A stretch of 64,000 nt of DNA from Chlorocebus sabaeus (lineage: Eukaryota > Chordata > Mammalia > Primates > Cercopithecidae). Each line of letters begins with the position of its first letter. Positions within the stretch are counted from its first letter, which is position 1. Where the stretch lies: assembly GCF_047675955.1 (NCBI RefSeq), contig NC_132910.1:114807143-114871142 (forward strand), in the 5' to 3' direction. Of this stretch, positions 10,981 through 22,146 are shown in pieces. The translations under genes and the position numbers were made by a program. The notes under the pieces were generated by a model, which had not been told where the DNA came from, did no database searches, and saw only the letters and a program-made list of their open reading frames with translations.

Positions 10981-12558
10981 TTCTACCCCTGACCCCTCCA
11001 AAATCTCATGTCTTCCTCACATTGCAAAATACAATTATACTTGTCAACAGTCCCCAGTCTTAATTCATTTCAGCATTAACTCAAAAGTCCCAAGTCCAAA
11101 GTCTCATCTAAGACAAGGTAATTCTCTTCTACCTATAAACCTGTAAAATCAAAAACTAGTTAGTTACTTCCAAGATACAATGGGGGTACAGGCATTGGGT
11201 GAATACTCCCATTTCAAATAGTAGAAATTGTCCAAAACAGAGGGTTACAGGTCCCCTGCAAGTCCAAAACCCAGCAGGGCAGTCATTCACTATTAAAGTT
11301 CCAAAACAATTTCCTTTGACTCTGTTTCTGACATCCAGGGCATGCCAATGCAAGGAGGGGGCTCCTAAGGCCTTGAGAAGCTCTGCTCCCATAGCTCTGT
11401 AAGGTACAGTCCTTCTGGCTGTTTTCATGGGCTGGCCTTGAGTGTCAGTGCTTTTCCAGGCACGTGGTGTAAGCTGTCAATGGATCTACCTTTCTGGGGT
11501 GTGGAGGATGATGGCCCTCTTCTCAAAGCTTGAGCAGACAGTGCCCCAGTAGGGACTCTGTTGGGGGCTCCAACACCGTATTTGCCCTCCATGCTGTCAT
11601 AATAAAGGTTCTCCATAAGGGTTCCATCCCTGCAGCAGACTTCTGCCTGGATATCCGGGCATTTCCATACATCCTCTGAAATCTAAGTGGAGGTTCCAAA
11701 ACCTAAACTCTTGCCTTATGTGCACTTGCAGGCCCAATATCACAAGGAAGCTGCCAAGGCTTGGGACTTGCAGCCTCTGAAGAAATGGCCCAAGCTGTAC
11801 CTTTACCACTTTTATCCACAACTGGAGCTGGAGGAGCTGCGACAAAGCAGGACAACATGTCCTGAGGCTGAACAGAGCAGCAGGGCCCTCGGCCTGGTCC
11901 ACAAACCATTTTTCCTTCCTAGGTCTCTAAATCTGTGATGAGAGGGGCTGCTGTGAAGGTCCTTGAATTCCCTGGAGACGTTTTCCCCATTGTCTTGGCT
12001 ATTAACATGTAGGTCTTTGTCACTTATGCAAATTTCTACAACCAGTTTGAATATCTCCCCAGAAAATGGCCACATGGTCAGGCCACAAATTTTCCAAACT
12101 TTTATGCTCCCCTTCCCTTTTAAAAATAAGTTCCATGCACATAAGCATAGACTTTTAGAAACATCCAGATCCCATTTTGAATACTTTGCTCCTTAGAAAT
12201 TTCTTCCACCAGATGCCCTAAATCATCTCTCTTGAGTTCAAAGTTTCACAGATTTCTAGGGCAGGAGCCAGTCTCTTTGCTAAAGCACAACAAGAGTCAC
12301 CTTTACTCCAGTTCCCAATAAGTTGCTCATCTCCATCTGAGACCACCTCAGCCTGCACTTCATTGTCCATATCACTATCAGTATTTTGCTCAAAAACATT
12401 CAACAACTCTCCAGAAAGTTGCAAACCTACCCACATATTCCTGTATTCATCTGAGCCCTCCAAGCTGTTTCAAACTCTGCCTGTTACCCAGTTGCAAAGT
12501 TGCTTCCACATTTTCAGGTATCTTTATAGCTGTGCCCCACACATAGTACCAATTTTCT
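10981..12558 (-). mobile_element. THE1 internal region
   Basis: About 1.58 kb between two LTRs of the same type and orientation. It is non-coding in this family; the short open frames here on both strands are not genes. A purine-rich tract on the minus strand lies just inside the 3' LTR (complement of 10981-11000), and the sequence TTGGTACTATGTG next to the 5' LTR (complement of about 12541-12554) is where a primer-binding site is expected. The transposition proteins must have come from a related ERVL element. Confidence 0.9.
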
Positions 12559-12912
12559 GTATTAGTCTGTTCTCACACTGCTATAAAGACTCGGTACCTG
12601 GGACTCAGTAGTTTATTATAAAAATGGGTTTGACTCACAGTTCCACAGGCTTAACAGGAAGCATAATTAGGAGGCCTTACAAACCATGGCAGAAGATCAA
12701 AGGGGAAGATAGCATGTCCTCACATGGTGGCAGGAGAGACAGAGAGAACGAAGGGGGAAGTGTCACAAACTTTTAAACAACCATATTTAAACTCACCCAT
12801 TATCACAAGAGCAAAGGGGAAATCTGCCCCCCATGATCCAATCACCTCCTACCAGGCCCTTCTTCCAATTTGACATGAGATTTGGGTGTGTACACAAATC
12901 CAAACCATATCA
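12559..12912 (-). mobile_element. THE1 LTR (5' LTR of provirus)
   Basis: Minus-strand LTR from TGATATGGTTTGGATTTGTG at 12912 down to the complement of TGTATTAGTCTGTTCTCACA at 12559. Very similar to the 10617-10980 copy but with independent changes. The following bases ATATC (12913-12917) are four-of-five identical to ATTTC on the other side. Confidence 0.93.
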
Positions 12913-12917
12913 ATATC

Positions 12918-13570
12918 ATAATTAAAATAAATCATTCCAGGGGAGAAGTTTGACTTTGAGGGAGTAGGTGGTGGATGACTGGAATTAATCCTAAGAACCT
13001 CAGTACTTGCTTTCTATCTCTCTCAAGTCATCCTATCATGACACTGCATATAGTGAGTCGATAGTGTTTATATATATGTGTGGACACTATAGACTCTCTA
13101 GTCTATAGGCACTATAGATTCTTTACATGAGGACACTATATATGGACACTATAGACTTTCTCTATATATCTATATATATAGACATTATTTCTCTCCCCCA
13201 GTTCTAAAATAACTACCATGGTGTCATCTGCTAGAAGCAGACAGGTGATGTAACTGAGACTCTAAGGCTCAGTAAACATAAGAAAGATAATATTTCCAGT
13301 AACTCAGAACAATCAAAATTGGAGTAAGAACCTTCTAAGAGTTTTGGGGACAATGAAACTAATGCAGCTCTGGTTGGATATATTAAAAGTCATACAACTA
13401 TACATTAGAAGAAAAAATCAATACTATGGCACAATAACTAAAAAAATTAAGATATTTCTAAAATCTCAAACAAAAAAACAAAAAATTAACAACAACAAAA
13501 AAGGGCCTTCTAAAAATTTTAAACTTTCTAAATGAGTATAAATTACATTCATTTTAAATGAATATTTTAT
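12918..13570. other. Unassigned stretch with short minisatellite
   Basis: It contains the GGACACTATA repeat at 13082-13190 (separate entry) and an A-rich segment at 13436-13505. I see nothing else recognisable. Confidence 0.5.
13082..13190 (+). repeat. GGACACTATA short tandem/palindromic cluster
   Basis: Four copies of GGACACTATA or GGCACTATA at about 13082, 13108, 13131 and 13144. Two continue as AGACT(C/T)TCT, with a small inverted copy (AGACTCTCTAGTCT). The cluster ends in TATA repeats. Spacing is irregular, so slippage plus local inversion is likely. Confidence 0.8.
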
Positions 13571-13874
13571 GGCCAGGCATGGTAGCTCACACCTGTAACA
13601 CTTGCACTTTGGTAGGATGAAGTGGATGGCTCACTTGAGGTCAGGAGTTTGAGACCAGCCTGGCCAAAATGGTGAAACCCTGTCTCTACCAAAAATACAA
13701 AACTTAGCTGGGCATGGTGGCAGTTGCCTGTAATCCCACCTACTTGGGAGGCTGAGGCAGGAGAATCACTTGAACCTGGGAGGTAGTAGTTGCAGTGAGC
13801 CAAGATTGTGACACTGCACTCCAGCCTGGATGACAGAGTGAGATTCCATCTTAAAATAAATAAATAAATAAAAC
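13571..13874 (+). mobile_element. Full-length Alu
   Basis: GGCCAGGCATGGTAGCTCAC to CACTGCACTCCAGCCTGGAT, ending in a (TAAA)n tail at 13855-13873. The minus-strand frame 13567-13803 is Alu read-through. Confidence 0.96.
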
Positions 13875-15520
13875 AGTTTTTAAACTAAATTTTAAGGACT
13901 ATGTGCTTCACGTTTAGTTTAGCTTAGGTTTTTGTTTGTTTGTTTATTGGAGAAATCATGGCAATATAGTCATGAAATTATTCTGGCTTAGTAAAAAAAA
14001 ATAGCAAAATATACTGTTCTAATAGAAAAAACAAACTGGTCATGTAATACACTTCCTCCTCCTGATTTTCTTCTGGCATTCTCACCTCAAACAAATGCAT
14101 CTCAAAATGCCTTTAACTATTTAATAGCTACATGAGGACAAGGATGCAATTTATTTCAGTTTTTATATATAGCAAGATACCTAAAAATATGATGTTAAGA
14201 ACTGCAGAAGATCTGAGATTTTACCCTGTTCTCAAGCAAATAAGCTAGCCTGCTGTCAGTTCATGGAAGCTGGCAGAAGACACAAGATTCCTAAATCAGA
14301 AGCAAAAGAGTTTCTTACTCATAGCAGTAAGAGTAGCCTGAGTAGGATCATTTTCTTACTTCAATTCTCTAATTTCTAAATTAAAGCCCCAGTTTCCATA
14401 GAGAGAAGCAATATGAGACAGGTGACAGCTGGGCATGCAGTGGGTTGCATTACGAGAGGAACTTCAAGCTTAATATCAAATGTTTGGTAATGGGTCTTTG
14501 CCCAAGAGGGACATATTATCTTTATCCTATTGGACTGTAAACAAATCTACCTTTTTTCCCAGAGGGAGGCACTATTTCCATCTTCCAAGTCTTTTGCTCT
14601 ATACATATTCTTAAACAGATACTCCAGAACAAAAACTGTCAGTGTCTCTTCTCACAATATGAGCAGAAACACAAAAGACTCATGAAGTATTGTCTCTAAT
14701 ACATAATAGGTGCATACTTCCAGTTTTGATGAATTGATAAAAATGAAAACTATTCCAATGATAACCATTATTTTACAGTATTATCTGACACTAATTATTG
14801 GTATATTCTTAAATGACCAATGTGAATGTAATCATCATCATCCGTTTTATTCTTAATAACTCATTAAATGCTTAATCTGTCTTTTCTCTATACTTGAAAT
14901 TATAGCTTATTCCTTGCCCTGTAATGAGTTTTTAATCTAAGATAAGAAATATTAATCAAAACACAAATACATCAGTCCTAAAATTCTTGAATGAACATAA
15001 AGAACATTATTTTCAGGACATCACTGCATTCTATAAATGAGAAGAAAGTCTAATTACATAATTAGAATGAGGTTTAGTAAAAACAACTGTAGAAATGTGA
15101 TCACCTAGGACAAGGTGAAGGAAAGGAGCAAGTTATTGGATAAGAACTCAGAGGAGAAGTTTCATGGAAAAAGGATTACTTTCAAATCTGTTTAAGAGAA
15201 AGGAACAACGTAGTGGAGGGTTGAGAAATGCATATTAAAGATAGATTAATCTTTTAATAAAAAGGCTAAAAAAAGAATACTAGTGTTTAAACCATAGGAC
15301 AAAGATCACTGCCACAAACTTGACACACCAAATATGGACGTTCCTCAAGAAAATGTAAGCTTGTATAAGTGTTATTATGTATAAATACATATGTTTAAAA
15401 TAAAGAAAATTTGCTAAGAATATCTCTAAATACATTTTTCTAAAACACTAGTTTGATCATTCTGCTCCTAATCCCAGTAGCATCCATAGAAAAGAATTCC
15501 TAGCTCAGGCAATGCTTCTG
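13875..15520. other. Unassigned AT-rich stretch
   Basis: No gene. 14410-14680 is less AT-rich and has the look of an old LTR or internal ERV piece (CAGAGGGAGGCACTATTTCC), but I cannot assign it. Confidence 0.45.
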
Positions 15521-15825
15521 AAAGCTGGGAATGACTTCAGCTGACAAGCAGAAAGAGAAAAGACACTTCAGTCCTGTGATCACATGGAAATGAGAATTCC
15601 TACAATCATGTAAAGGGACCTAGGAGTGGACTTTCCTCCAGGCCTCAGATAAGAGCCCAGACCAGCCAACATCTTGATTGAAGTCTCCGGAAACTTAAGA
15701 GCAGAGAAACCAGCCAAATCCACATGGAATTCTGACCCACTGATCTGTGGATTGTAGATGAATGTTGTTTAATCTATTAAATTTGTGGTAATTTAATAGC
15801 AACAGAAAACCAATGCAGTGACCTC
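15521..15825 (+). mobile_element. MLT1-type MaLR LTR, 3' part
   Basis: It follows the typical order of the 3' half of such LTRs: CCTCAGATAAGAGCCCAGAC, CAACATCTTGATTGAAGTCT, AGCAGAGAAACCAGCCAAAT, then a decayed polyadenylation region and TTTGTGGTAATTTAATAGCA, ending near AACCAATGCAG. The 5' half is eroded. Confidence 0.65.
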
Positions 15826-15984
15826 CTGTAATGCATCCCAACTTAATTTTGCAGGTTTTCCCACCTCCTCCCATATTTGACCATATAGATATCTAATGTG
15901 TTCTCACTTTTTTGTTTTCTAAACATACATATGTTCTTTCACCACTATTAGTTTTGTCTTAAGTTCTCAAGAAAGACCCTTGTG

Positions 15985-16260
15985 TGTTATTTCTGCTAAA
16001 TACGATCATATCCATCCTTCAAGGTTCAGCCTAAATCCAGAGTAAAATGACTCGAGCATGTAGGCTTAAAGAAATTTCTAGTTTGATAAACTTACGTTCA
16101 TATTACGCACTTTTTTGTGGTTAAATAATTAATATCTTGTATTTGTAATTACATTTTCTCATTTCTGCATTTCCCAATTTTGATTTCTAGCTCCATGAGA
16201 AATATTATTTTATCCTTCTATATAACCAACATTTTTCCTAAAAAGCAGCATTAGCACGTT
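15985..16260 (+). mobile_element. L2 LINE 3' end fragment
   Basis: TATCCATCCTTCAAGGTTCA and TTTGATTTCTAGCTCCATGA lie in the order and spacing of the L2 3' region, with heavy decay between them. Confidence 0.5.
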
Positions 16261-16349
16261 CAAAACTCTCTCAGAAGTTTATGGTGATTAATATATATTA
16301 TTTTTTCTGTTAAAAAATTTAAAGCAAAAGTCAAACCAAAACAAAAGCT

Positions 16350-16352
16350 CAG

Positions 16353-16392
<40 letters not shown>
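16350..16392 (+). repeat. (CATA)n(TA)n microsatellite
   Basis: ACATACATACA grades into about 16 uninterrupted TA steps. Confidence 0.95.
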
Positions 16393-16393
<1 letters not shown>

Positions 16394-16613
16394 CATGTTA
16401 ATAATAAAATTAAATTGTAAGTAAAATAGTTCCTAATTTTCTATCAGATATCATATTCCCTTATCACGTGAACAATATATTACTTTTCAATTCTGATTTT
16501 ATAAATAGATATTTTTTAATCAGCTTAAACAAATCAGTATTTTTATTATTGTTTTATACTTTAATCATTTCTTCTAGTTTAGAAAACAAAGCGTAGCTCA
16601 CTACATCACTCAT

Positions 16614-17067
16614 TTAATTTTGTGTAAACAGGCTCTTTGAGGCTGAAGCAAATCGGACTGATTTTCAATGTGAAAATAAAACATAAAAACTGTCATTCGA
16701 GTTATTTATAAATAGAACATCAGAATCATCTGAATCATCAGAATTGTCTATTTTAGAAAAATCAGATTCATCAAATGAATCTTCAGCCAACAACTGCTCG
16801 AGAACAATGTTAATATCACATGTGACGTTTTCTAGAATTGGACATTTGCAGCGATTGGGAATTACTATATTTTGTAAATGGAAATACCACTATTAAAAAG
16901 AGAATACTATAAAAGGAATAATGTCTTTGTTTCCAAAGTTGATATACTAGAGTGATACAAAAACAAACATAAAAGCAAGATATTTTGTGGCAACGTTTTC
17001 TCAGGGTAAACTCTGCAGCTACAAGTGCCACTGGCGAGTATTCCTGGGGCAAACAGGAAAAGGTTAA
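16614..17067 (-). mobile_element. PGBD4-like piggyBac fragment (MER75/MER85 group)
   Basis: On the minus strand a TTAA (17064-17067) is followed by CCTTTTCCTGTTTGCCCCAG and an untranslated leader; piggyBac elements insert at TTAA. About 220 bp inside lies a decayed start MSNSRKR, and after a one-base frameshift LEQLLAEDSFDESDFSKID and an SDD-rich acidic run. That resembles the N-terminus of PGBD4-type transposase. The DDE core is absent, so this is a deletion derivative. The left limit at the TTAA of 16614-16617 is tentative because its end sequence matches the right end poorly. Confidence 0.7.
16690..16850 (-). pseudogene. piggyBac (PGBD4-like) transposase N-terminus, frameshifted
   Basis: The first seven residues MSNSRKR are in the frame that ends at 16816. 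The following acidic segment (LEQLLAEDSFDESDF, then IDNSDDSDDSD) is in the next frame, so one base was gained or lost near 16815-16825. The frame then reads into non-homologous sequence and stops about 50 residues in. The RNase-H-like catalytic domain and the C-terminal cysteine-rich domain of the family are missing. No function is expected. Confidence 0.68.
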
Positions 17068-18158
17068 ATCTACTAGGCTGACACTCCTTTTGAATTCAGA
17101 GCTTAATTTCATCTATTTTAATGTGCAATATTGTTAATAACTCCAATCTAACCCATAAAGTACATTACTGCACCTTACAAAATTAAAATTTAAGAATATT
17201 TTATATAAAATAATTTACATAGAAAAAAGCTAAAATGAATAGCAGATACTCTAACAGATGATGGATGGTAACTTTAGAAAGAGTTTAAATTCAAAACCAA
17301 AAAAATTATCTAAATCACAACGTTTATATTACCTGCCAGTTACATTTTTGAGCATCTTCCATAAAATTACAAGAGCTGAGAGGCAGCCAGAGGTTTATTT
17401 TTTAAAAATAATGACATAAGGGATCAGAGAAGTTAATTAATGGGCAGACTTTTGTTGCACATCTAGTCACTATGCCCTGGACAGATAGTTTGTCTTCAGT
17501 GTGTGTTTGTGTTTTAACATTATTTCAGAAACAATACAGTACACAACTAACTTGCATGATTTAAAAAAATTACTATATCTCCAATTTTCTCTTCACATAT
17601 ATTATCATTATATTTATGGACCATTAAAGTTTCATTTTCTTTTTTACTTCATTTTTTCTTATCTCATTTTCACCTTAGTGATTTTACCTATTACTCCTAA
17701 AAAATTTGCAAATCTCAATTTATCTGGTTTAGTATCTTGCTCTGATTGTGTCACAAAATTGTTTTAAAAACTTCCAATTTCCTTGGAACTTTTGTTCTCA
17801 GTTATTTTCCCACCAGAATATTTCAATCAATATCAAAAATCCGTTCAAAATTTCTTCCTAAAATTAATTGGGAGAGTAATTTTTTTCATTTTCTTTTACT
17901 CAAATATGTTAAATCTCATTATCTTATAGCTGCTTTCATAAAAGATTTTGCATACCTCTATTTGTCATCTAATCTGCCTTTACTTATAAAGGGAAAAAAG
18001 CACCAAAGATCAGTTTTATATAATTATCTTACATAAAGCTTTCTAAGCTAGATAATCACTATGCTGATTATTAGAGGTCAATTTAACACTAATAGATGGC
18101 AAGAACCTAATCTATAAAATATTATTGATTACTTTAAAAACACTTTCAGGTTTAGTCC
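17068..18158. other. Unassigned AT-rich stretch
   Basis: Two plus-strand frames (17501-17767 and 17746-18036) are T/A-rich and show no domain. No repeat landmarks recognised. Confidence 0.5.
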
Positions 18159-18515
18159 TGTATTAGTTCATTCTGATACTGCTATAAAGATACCACCTGA
18201 GAATGGGTAATTTATAAAGAAAATAAGTTTAATTGATTTACAGTTCTGCATGGCTGAGAAGGCCTCAGGAAACTTACAATCATGGCAGAAGGGGAAGCAG
18301 GCATATCTTACATGGTGGCAGGCAAGAGAGAGACAGCAAGGAAGTGCCATACTTAAAACCATCGGCTTGCAGGAGAACTCCCTCACTATCACGAGAACAG
18401 CATGAGGGGAACCACACCCATGATTCAATCACCTGCCACCAGGACCCTCCCTTGACACATGGGGATTACAATTCAAGATGAGATTTGGGTGGGGACACAA
18501 AGCCAAACCATATCA
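18159..18515 (-). mobile_element. MST/THE1-type solo LTR
   Basis: A complete LTR from the complement of TGTATTAGTTCATTCTGATA at 18159 to TGATATGGTTTGGCTTTGTG at 18515, with no internal region next to it, so it is a solo LTR left by LTR-LTR recombination. Flanking five-base motifs (AGTCC and ATTTA) do not match. Confidence 0.9.
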
Positions 18516-19094
18516 ATTTATCTCAAAAATCTCGGGCAACAGATATTATACTCTATATTTTTAAAATAATGATACTGGAGATCAGAGAGGTTAATGACTA
18601 AATTTATATACCTGTTAAAAATTAGAACAGGTTTCTAATTCCATACATAATTTATTAACCTCTACAATGTACCACACTGATTTCCTGATGACACACTGAA
18701 AACATACCCTTGGATACATATGTTTGTCCTTTTTCTAAATAAAATTGACAAAAAAACTAAGAATTATCTGCATCATTTTATCTTATAAATTTTATCTGAG
18801 AAATTAAAATGCAGCATGAAAGGAAATGTCACCATATAATTCTTGTCATATATACTATGCACATGTATATACACACATTTGAGAAACTTGGTGAAATTAT
18901 AGTTTTATTTTCACTGTTTCCTTGCATTTCATCAGGCAGGCACACATTTATAGTATGATAAAAACTCAAATGTATATATCTGTCCTAGACCTCTTTCCTG
19001 AACCCAGGATTTACATTGTCAAATGTTACTCAGCAGTTCCATTTGGATGCCTAACATTGGCATCTTATGTTTGATATAGAAAATGAAGCCCTAG
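18516..19094. other. Unassigned AT-rich stretch
   Basis: No diagnostic motif seen. Confidence 0.5.
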
Positions 19095-19142
19095 GTCAGG
19101 AGCAGTGGCTCACACCTGTAATCCCAGCACTTTGAGAGGCCA
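19095..19142 (+). mobile_element. 3'-truncated Alu scrap
   Basis: Only the first ~47 bases of an Alu (GGTCAGGAGCAGTGGCTCAC to CAGCACTTTGAGAGGCC) remain, with no A tail. Alu insertion normally truncates the 5' end, so losing the 3' end points to a later deletion or recombination. Confidence 0.85.
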
Positions 19143-19456
19143 GCATTTCCATTTCTTCAATAGCACATATCAAAGGCCTCAAATATTTAATTCGCTCTTC
19201 TTTCAGTCTTTCACCAGATCTTGTGAGTTTTACCTTCAAAATATATCAGACATCTACACTTCCATTGCTAAGCTCTGATCTAATCCACCATGATCCCTCA
19301 TTTACATTGCTAGAACAGTCCTCTAACTTTCTGCTACTCAAAACATGCTTTGCAGACCAGCAGGCAGCATCAGCATCACCTGGGAGATTGCTGGACATGT
19401 GGCATGTCAGGATCACAGCAAACCTACTGAATTAAAATCTGCATTTTAATAATATC

Positions 19457-19707
19457 AGCGAGTTGGGAGGCCAAGGCGGGCGGATCACCTGAGGTCAGGA
19501 GTTCGAGACCAGCCTGACCAACATGGAAAAACCCCGTCTCTACTAAAAATACAAAAATTAGCCGGGCGTGGTGGCACATGTCTGTAATCCCAGATACTCG
19601 GGAGGCTGGGGCAGGAGAATCACTTGAACCCGGGAGGCAGAGGTTGCAGTGAGCCGAGATTGCACCAATGAACTCCAGCCTGGGCAACAAGAGAAAAACT
19701 CTGTCTC

Positions 19708-19755
<48 letters not shown>

Positions 19756-19756
19756 G
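19457..19756 (+). mobile_element. AluS, 5'-truncated, nested in MER5A
   Basis: Starts inside the left arm (AGCGAGTTGGGAGGCCAAGG) and continues to CTCCAGCCTGGGCAACAAGA. The tail has become an (AAT)n microsatellite. Target-site duplication ATAATATC is visible at 19449-19456 and 19757-19764. The minus-strand frame 19424-19690 is Alu read-through. Confidence 0.93.
19709..19754 (+). repeat. (AAT)n microsatellite
   Basis: About 15 nearly perfect AAT units derived from the A tail of the adjacent Alu. Confidence 0.95.
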
Positions 19757-19801
19757 ATAATATCTGGAGATCATAGGCACATTAAAGCTGAGAAGTACTA
19801 C

Positions 19802-20338
19802 TATTCTAATTAGCATTCCTACTATTTCTACCTAAATAATTATCTTGAAATGAGAGATTACATCCCTCCTGTGCACACCACAAATTGGAGGACAATTTGG
19901 CACAATGTTTCAAAATATTTTAAGATACTTACTCCCTTTAACCTTCCAGTTGAATTCCTAGATTTTTATCTTATATATAATGGTGTTCATCTCAAAGGTT
20001 TACAGAAAATATATGCAAATGTATGTATGGAAAGAGACTAAATATCTGTTAGTAGAATTATAATATATCTACATGATATAATAATGCATAGCCACTGAAA
20101 TGCATGTTTTTGTAGAATATTTAGCCAACTTGATAAATGCACAAAATGTACTTTTAAAAGGGAACACTTTAGAATATATTACATACAATATGCTTTGTGT
20201 GTATCTCTGTGTGTGTATTTATATCTTCATGTAGCAAATAAACCAAAATAGTAACTATGATTTGTACCTGGTGGAAGAATCCTATTTATGCTGCTTTTCT
20301 ATCTTTTCCAAATTTGTATTCTTATAGTAACAGGTAAC
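19802..20338. other. Unassigned AT-rich stretch, possible L1M trace
   Basis: 19915-20100 has a faint L1M-like order (TTTACAGAAAATATATGCAA, CATAGCCACTGAAATGCATG), too decayed to assign. Nothing else seen. Confidence 0.4.
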
Positions 20339-20550
20339 ATTTTGCATGTAACAATCTACTAGACACTATTAAATCTTACAATTTGATGAGATAGGTATTA
20401 ATATTTTTTCCTTACTTTAAGAGGTGTCTGTGACTTGCAGAAGGTAGGTAACTTTCCCAAGAACATGTAACTAATAAGTAGCAGAACCAGAATTTATCCT
20501 AGGTCTAATTGATTCCATTGTCCATACTTAATCACCATGTGATTCTGTTA
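20339..20550 (-). mobile_element. MIR SINE
   Basis: Read on the plus strand: GATGAGATAGGTATTAATAT, GGTAGGTAACTTTCCCAAGA, TAACTAATAAGTAGCAGAAC, then CCATACTTAATCACCATGTG, which is the MIR core in reverse orientation. Sense MIR lies on the minus strand. Confidence 0.75.
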
Positions 20551-21023
20551 TGTACAAAGGAAAGGAAGAAGACAATGCATTGGCACTACAGAACTATTTA
20601 GAGTTAGAACAGAATTTATAGAGATTTGACTCGATTCCTTTAAAATAATGGAGAATTTTAGAATTCTATACTTTAGAGGACATCATTTCTACTTGCTCCC
20701 ACACAGCCCCCTCAAAATGCAAAAGAATTTTCATTTGCAGCTACCTAAAATGAATATTGCTACAAGGAGATTTCAGACACTGAATATATTCATCTATCTA
20801 TCTGACTTCCAAACAATAAACAGCGAAAGTCAAATGACAATATTTGCTATCTTATTTCTACTTAAAAAAAAAAAAGTACCAACATTTTGAGACAATTCTG
20901 AGGCATTTCTACACATCTTGTGGAAGATTTTTTTTTCGTATTTTAAAAATATATATATTTGCAGAGCAAACAGCCTGGAAGTTAGAGATTATGCCTCTCA
21001 AATCAGAATAATAGAGATAATGT
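20551..21023. other. Unassigned AT-rich stretch
   Basis: The 80-residue frame 20648-20890 ends in poly-lysine from an A run and has no motif. Confidence 0.5.
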
Positions 21024-21321
21024 GGCTGGGCGTGGTGGCTCACACCTGTAATCCCAGCACTTTGCGAGGCTGAGGTGGGCAGATCATCTGAGGTCAGTAG
21101 TTCGAGACCAGCCTGGCCAACATGGTAAAACAATATCTCTACTAAAAATACAAAAAATTAGCTGGGCGTGGTGGCGGGTGCCTGTAATCCCACCTACTCG
21201 GGAGGATGAGGCAGGAGAATCACTTGAACCCAGGAGGCTGAGGCTGCAGTGAGCCAAGACTCTGGCACTGCACTCCTGCCTGGGTGACAGAGTGACTTCA
21301 TCTCAAAAAAAAAAAAAAAAA
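21024..21321 (+). mobile_element. Full-length AluS
   Basis: GGCTGGGCGTGGTGGCTCAC to GACAGAGTGACTTCATCTC with an 18-bp A tail. The minus-strand frame 20909-21133 is read-through of the left arm. Confidence 0.96.
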
Positions 21322-22023
21322 CCTTCCTCCTGGGTAAAGAAAACACAGTTTTGTTAGAAGTCCCCTATAAAACTAAGGATTTTCTAAGCTCAAGGCTACT
21401 TGACTCTGACACAGGCATACTGTTTGCACGGCACCCACCTGTATTGCTCTACATCACCCCCATGGAACAGGGAAGAAGAACTGATGCAATTTGAGCTCAT
21501 TCACCAGCTGTCTCATAAATGATAAAGTCCTTAAAAGTCAGGTAAAAGCTCAAGACTGATGCCACTTCCTGACACCAGGATTAGAAATCATAGTGATACT
21601 AATCATGGCTAAAACGTAATTAGGAGACTTAGAATTGAGGTATTTATACCTCGATTATCTTAGAGTAGAACTATGAAAGAGTTCAACTCAACATAGAACT
21701 ATCCTACCAAAACATGGTGTTTACATCCAGATGGCTTATTTTCTTTCAGTAACTGTCTCATATAATTTCTTCATTTTTTCTACTTTTAGAGTTTCTTCAA
21801 AAGAATATATAATTAAGTCTGATTTGACAGTCAACAACTCAAGTTTTTTTTAATAATCAAAGAATATTAAATTCTTCAAAATATGTAGTTATTGAGGGAG
21901 CATATTGATTTAGAGAACATTTTGTGATTTATAACACACATAGTACAGTGAAAAGCTCTTTTAAAACTGCTTGAGAAAAGTTTATTTTAATGCATAAAAA
22001 TTAGGTATCCTGAAGTTTTTTTT
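21322..22023. other. Unassigned stretch
   Basis: 21385-21600 is less AT-rich than its surroundings and may be an LTR fragment (CACCCCCATGGAACAGGGAA), not assignable by eye. No gene. Confidence 0.4.
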
Positions 22024-22039
22024 AAAAAGTTACCAATGA

Positions 22040-22146
22040 TGGGTGCAGCACACCAACATGGCACAAGTATACATATGTAACAAACCTGCACGTTATGCAC
22101 ATGTACCCTAGAACTTAAAGTATAATAATAAATAAATAAGTAAATA
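22040..22146 (+). mobile_element. Very short L1PA insertion (3' UTR end only)
   Basis: About 107 bp: GGGTGCAGCACACCAACATG, TGCACGTTATGCACATGTAC, CCCTAGAACTTAAAGTATAA and an A-rich tail. It is flanked by an exact 16-bp target-site duplication, AAAAAGTTACCAATGA at 22024-22039 and 22147-22162. The diagnostic bases fit a fairly young catarrhine L1PA rather than L1HS. Confidence 0.96.

Larger units (their letters stand above)
19332..19801 (+). mobile_element. MER5A split by an Alu
   Basis: The left part (about 19332-19447) has CAGGCAGCATCAGCATCACC and ACCTACTGAATTAAAATCTG. The right part (19765-19801) has the matching end GCACATTAAAGCTGAGAAGT. The Alu at 19457-19756 sits between them. Confidence 0.78.

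Noticed and set aside
11597..12075. Cluster of overlapping frames on both strands inside THE1
   Set aside because: The THE1 internal region is non-coding; frames overlap on opposite strands with no retroviral gag or pol motifs.
13082..13190. CRISPR-like array
   Set aside because: Repeat units are 10-14 bp at irregular spacing, in primate nuclear DNA, with no cas genes.
13567..13803. Minus-strand frame resembling known human hypothetical proteins (LLTSSEPSTS, GVSYHAWP)
   Set aside because: This is standard antisense Alu read-through; the same happens at 19424, 20909, 22986 and 30064.
19095..19756. One Alu split by a 310-bp insertion
   Set aside because: The second Alu has its own target duplication inside MER5A and begins at a position overlapping the end of the first scrap; they are independent.
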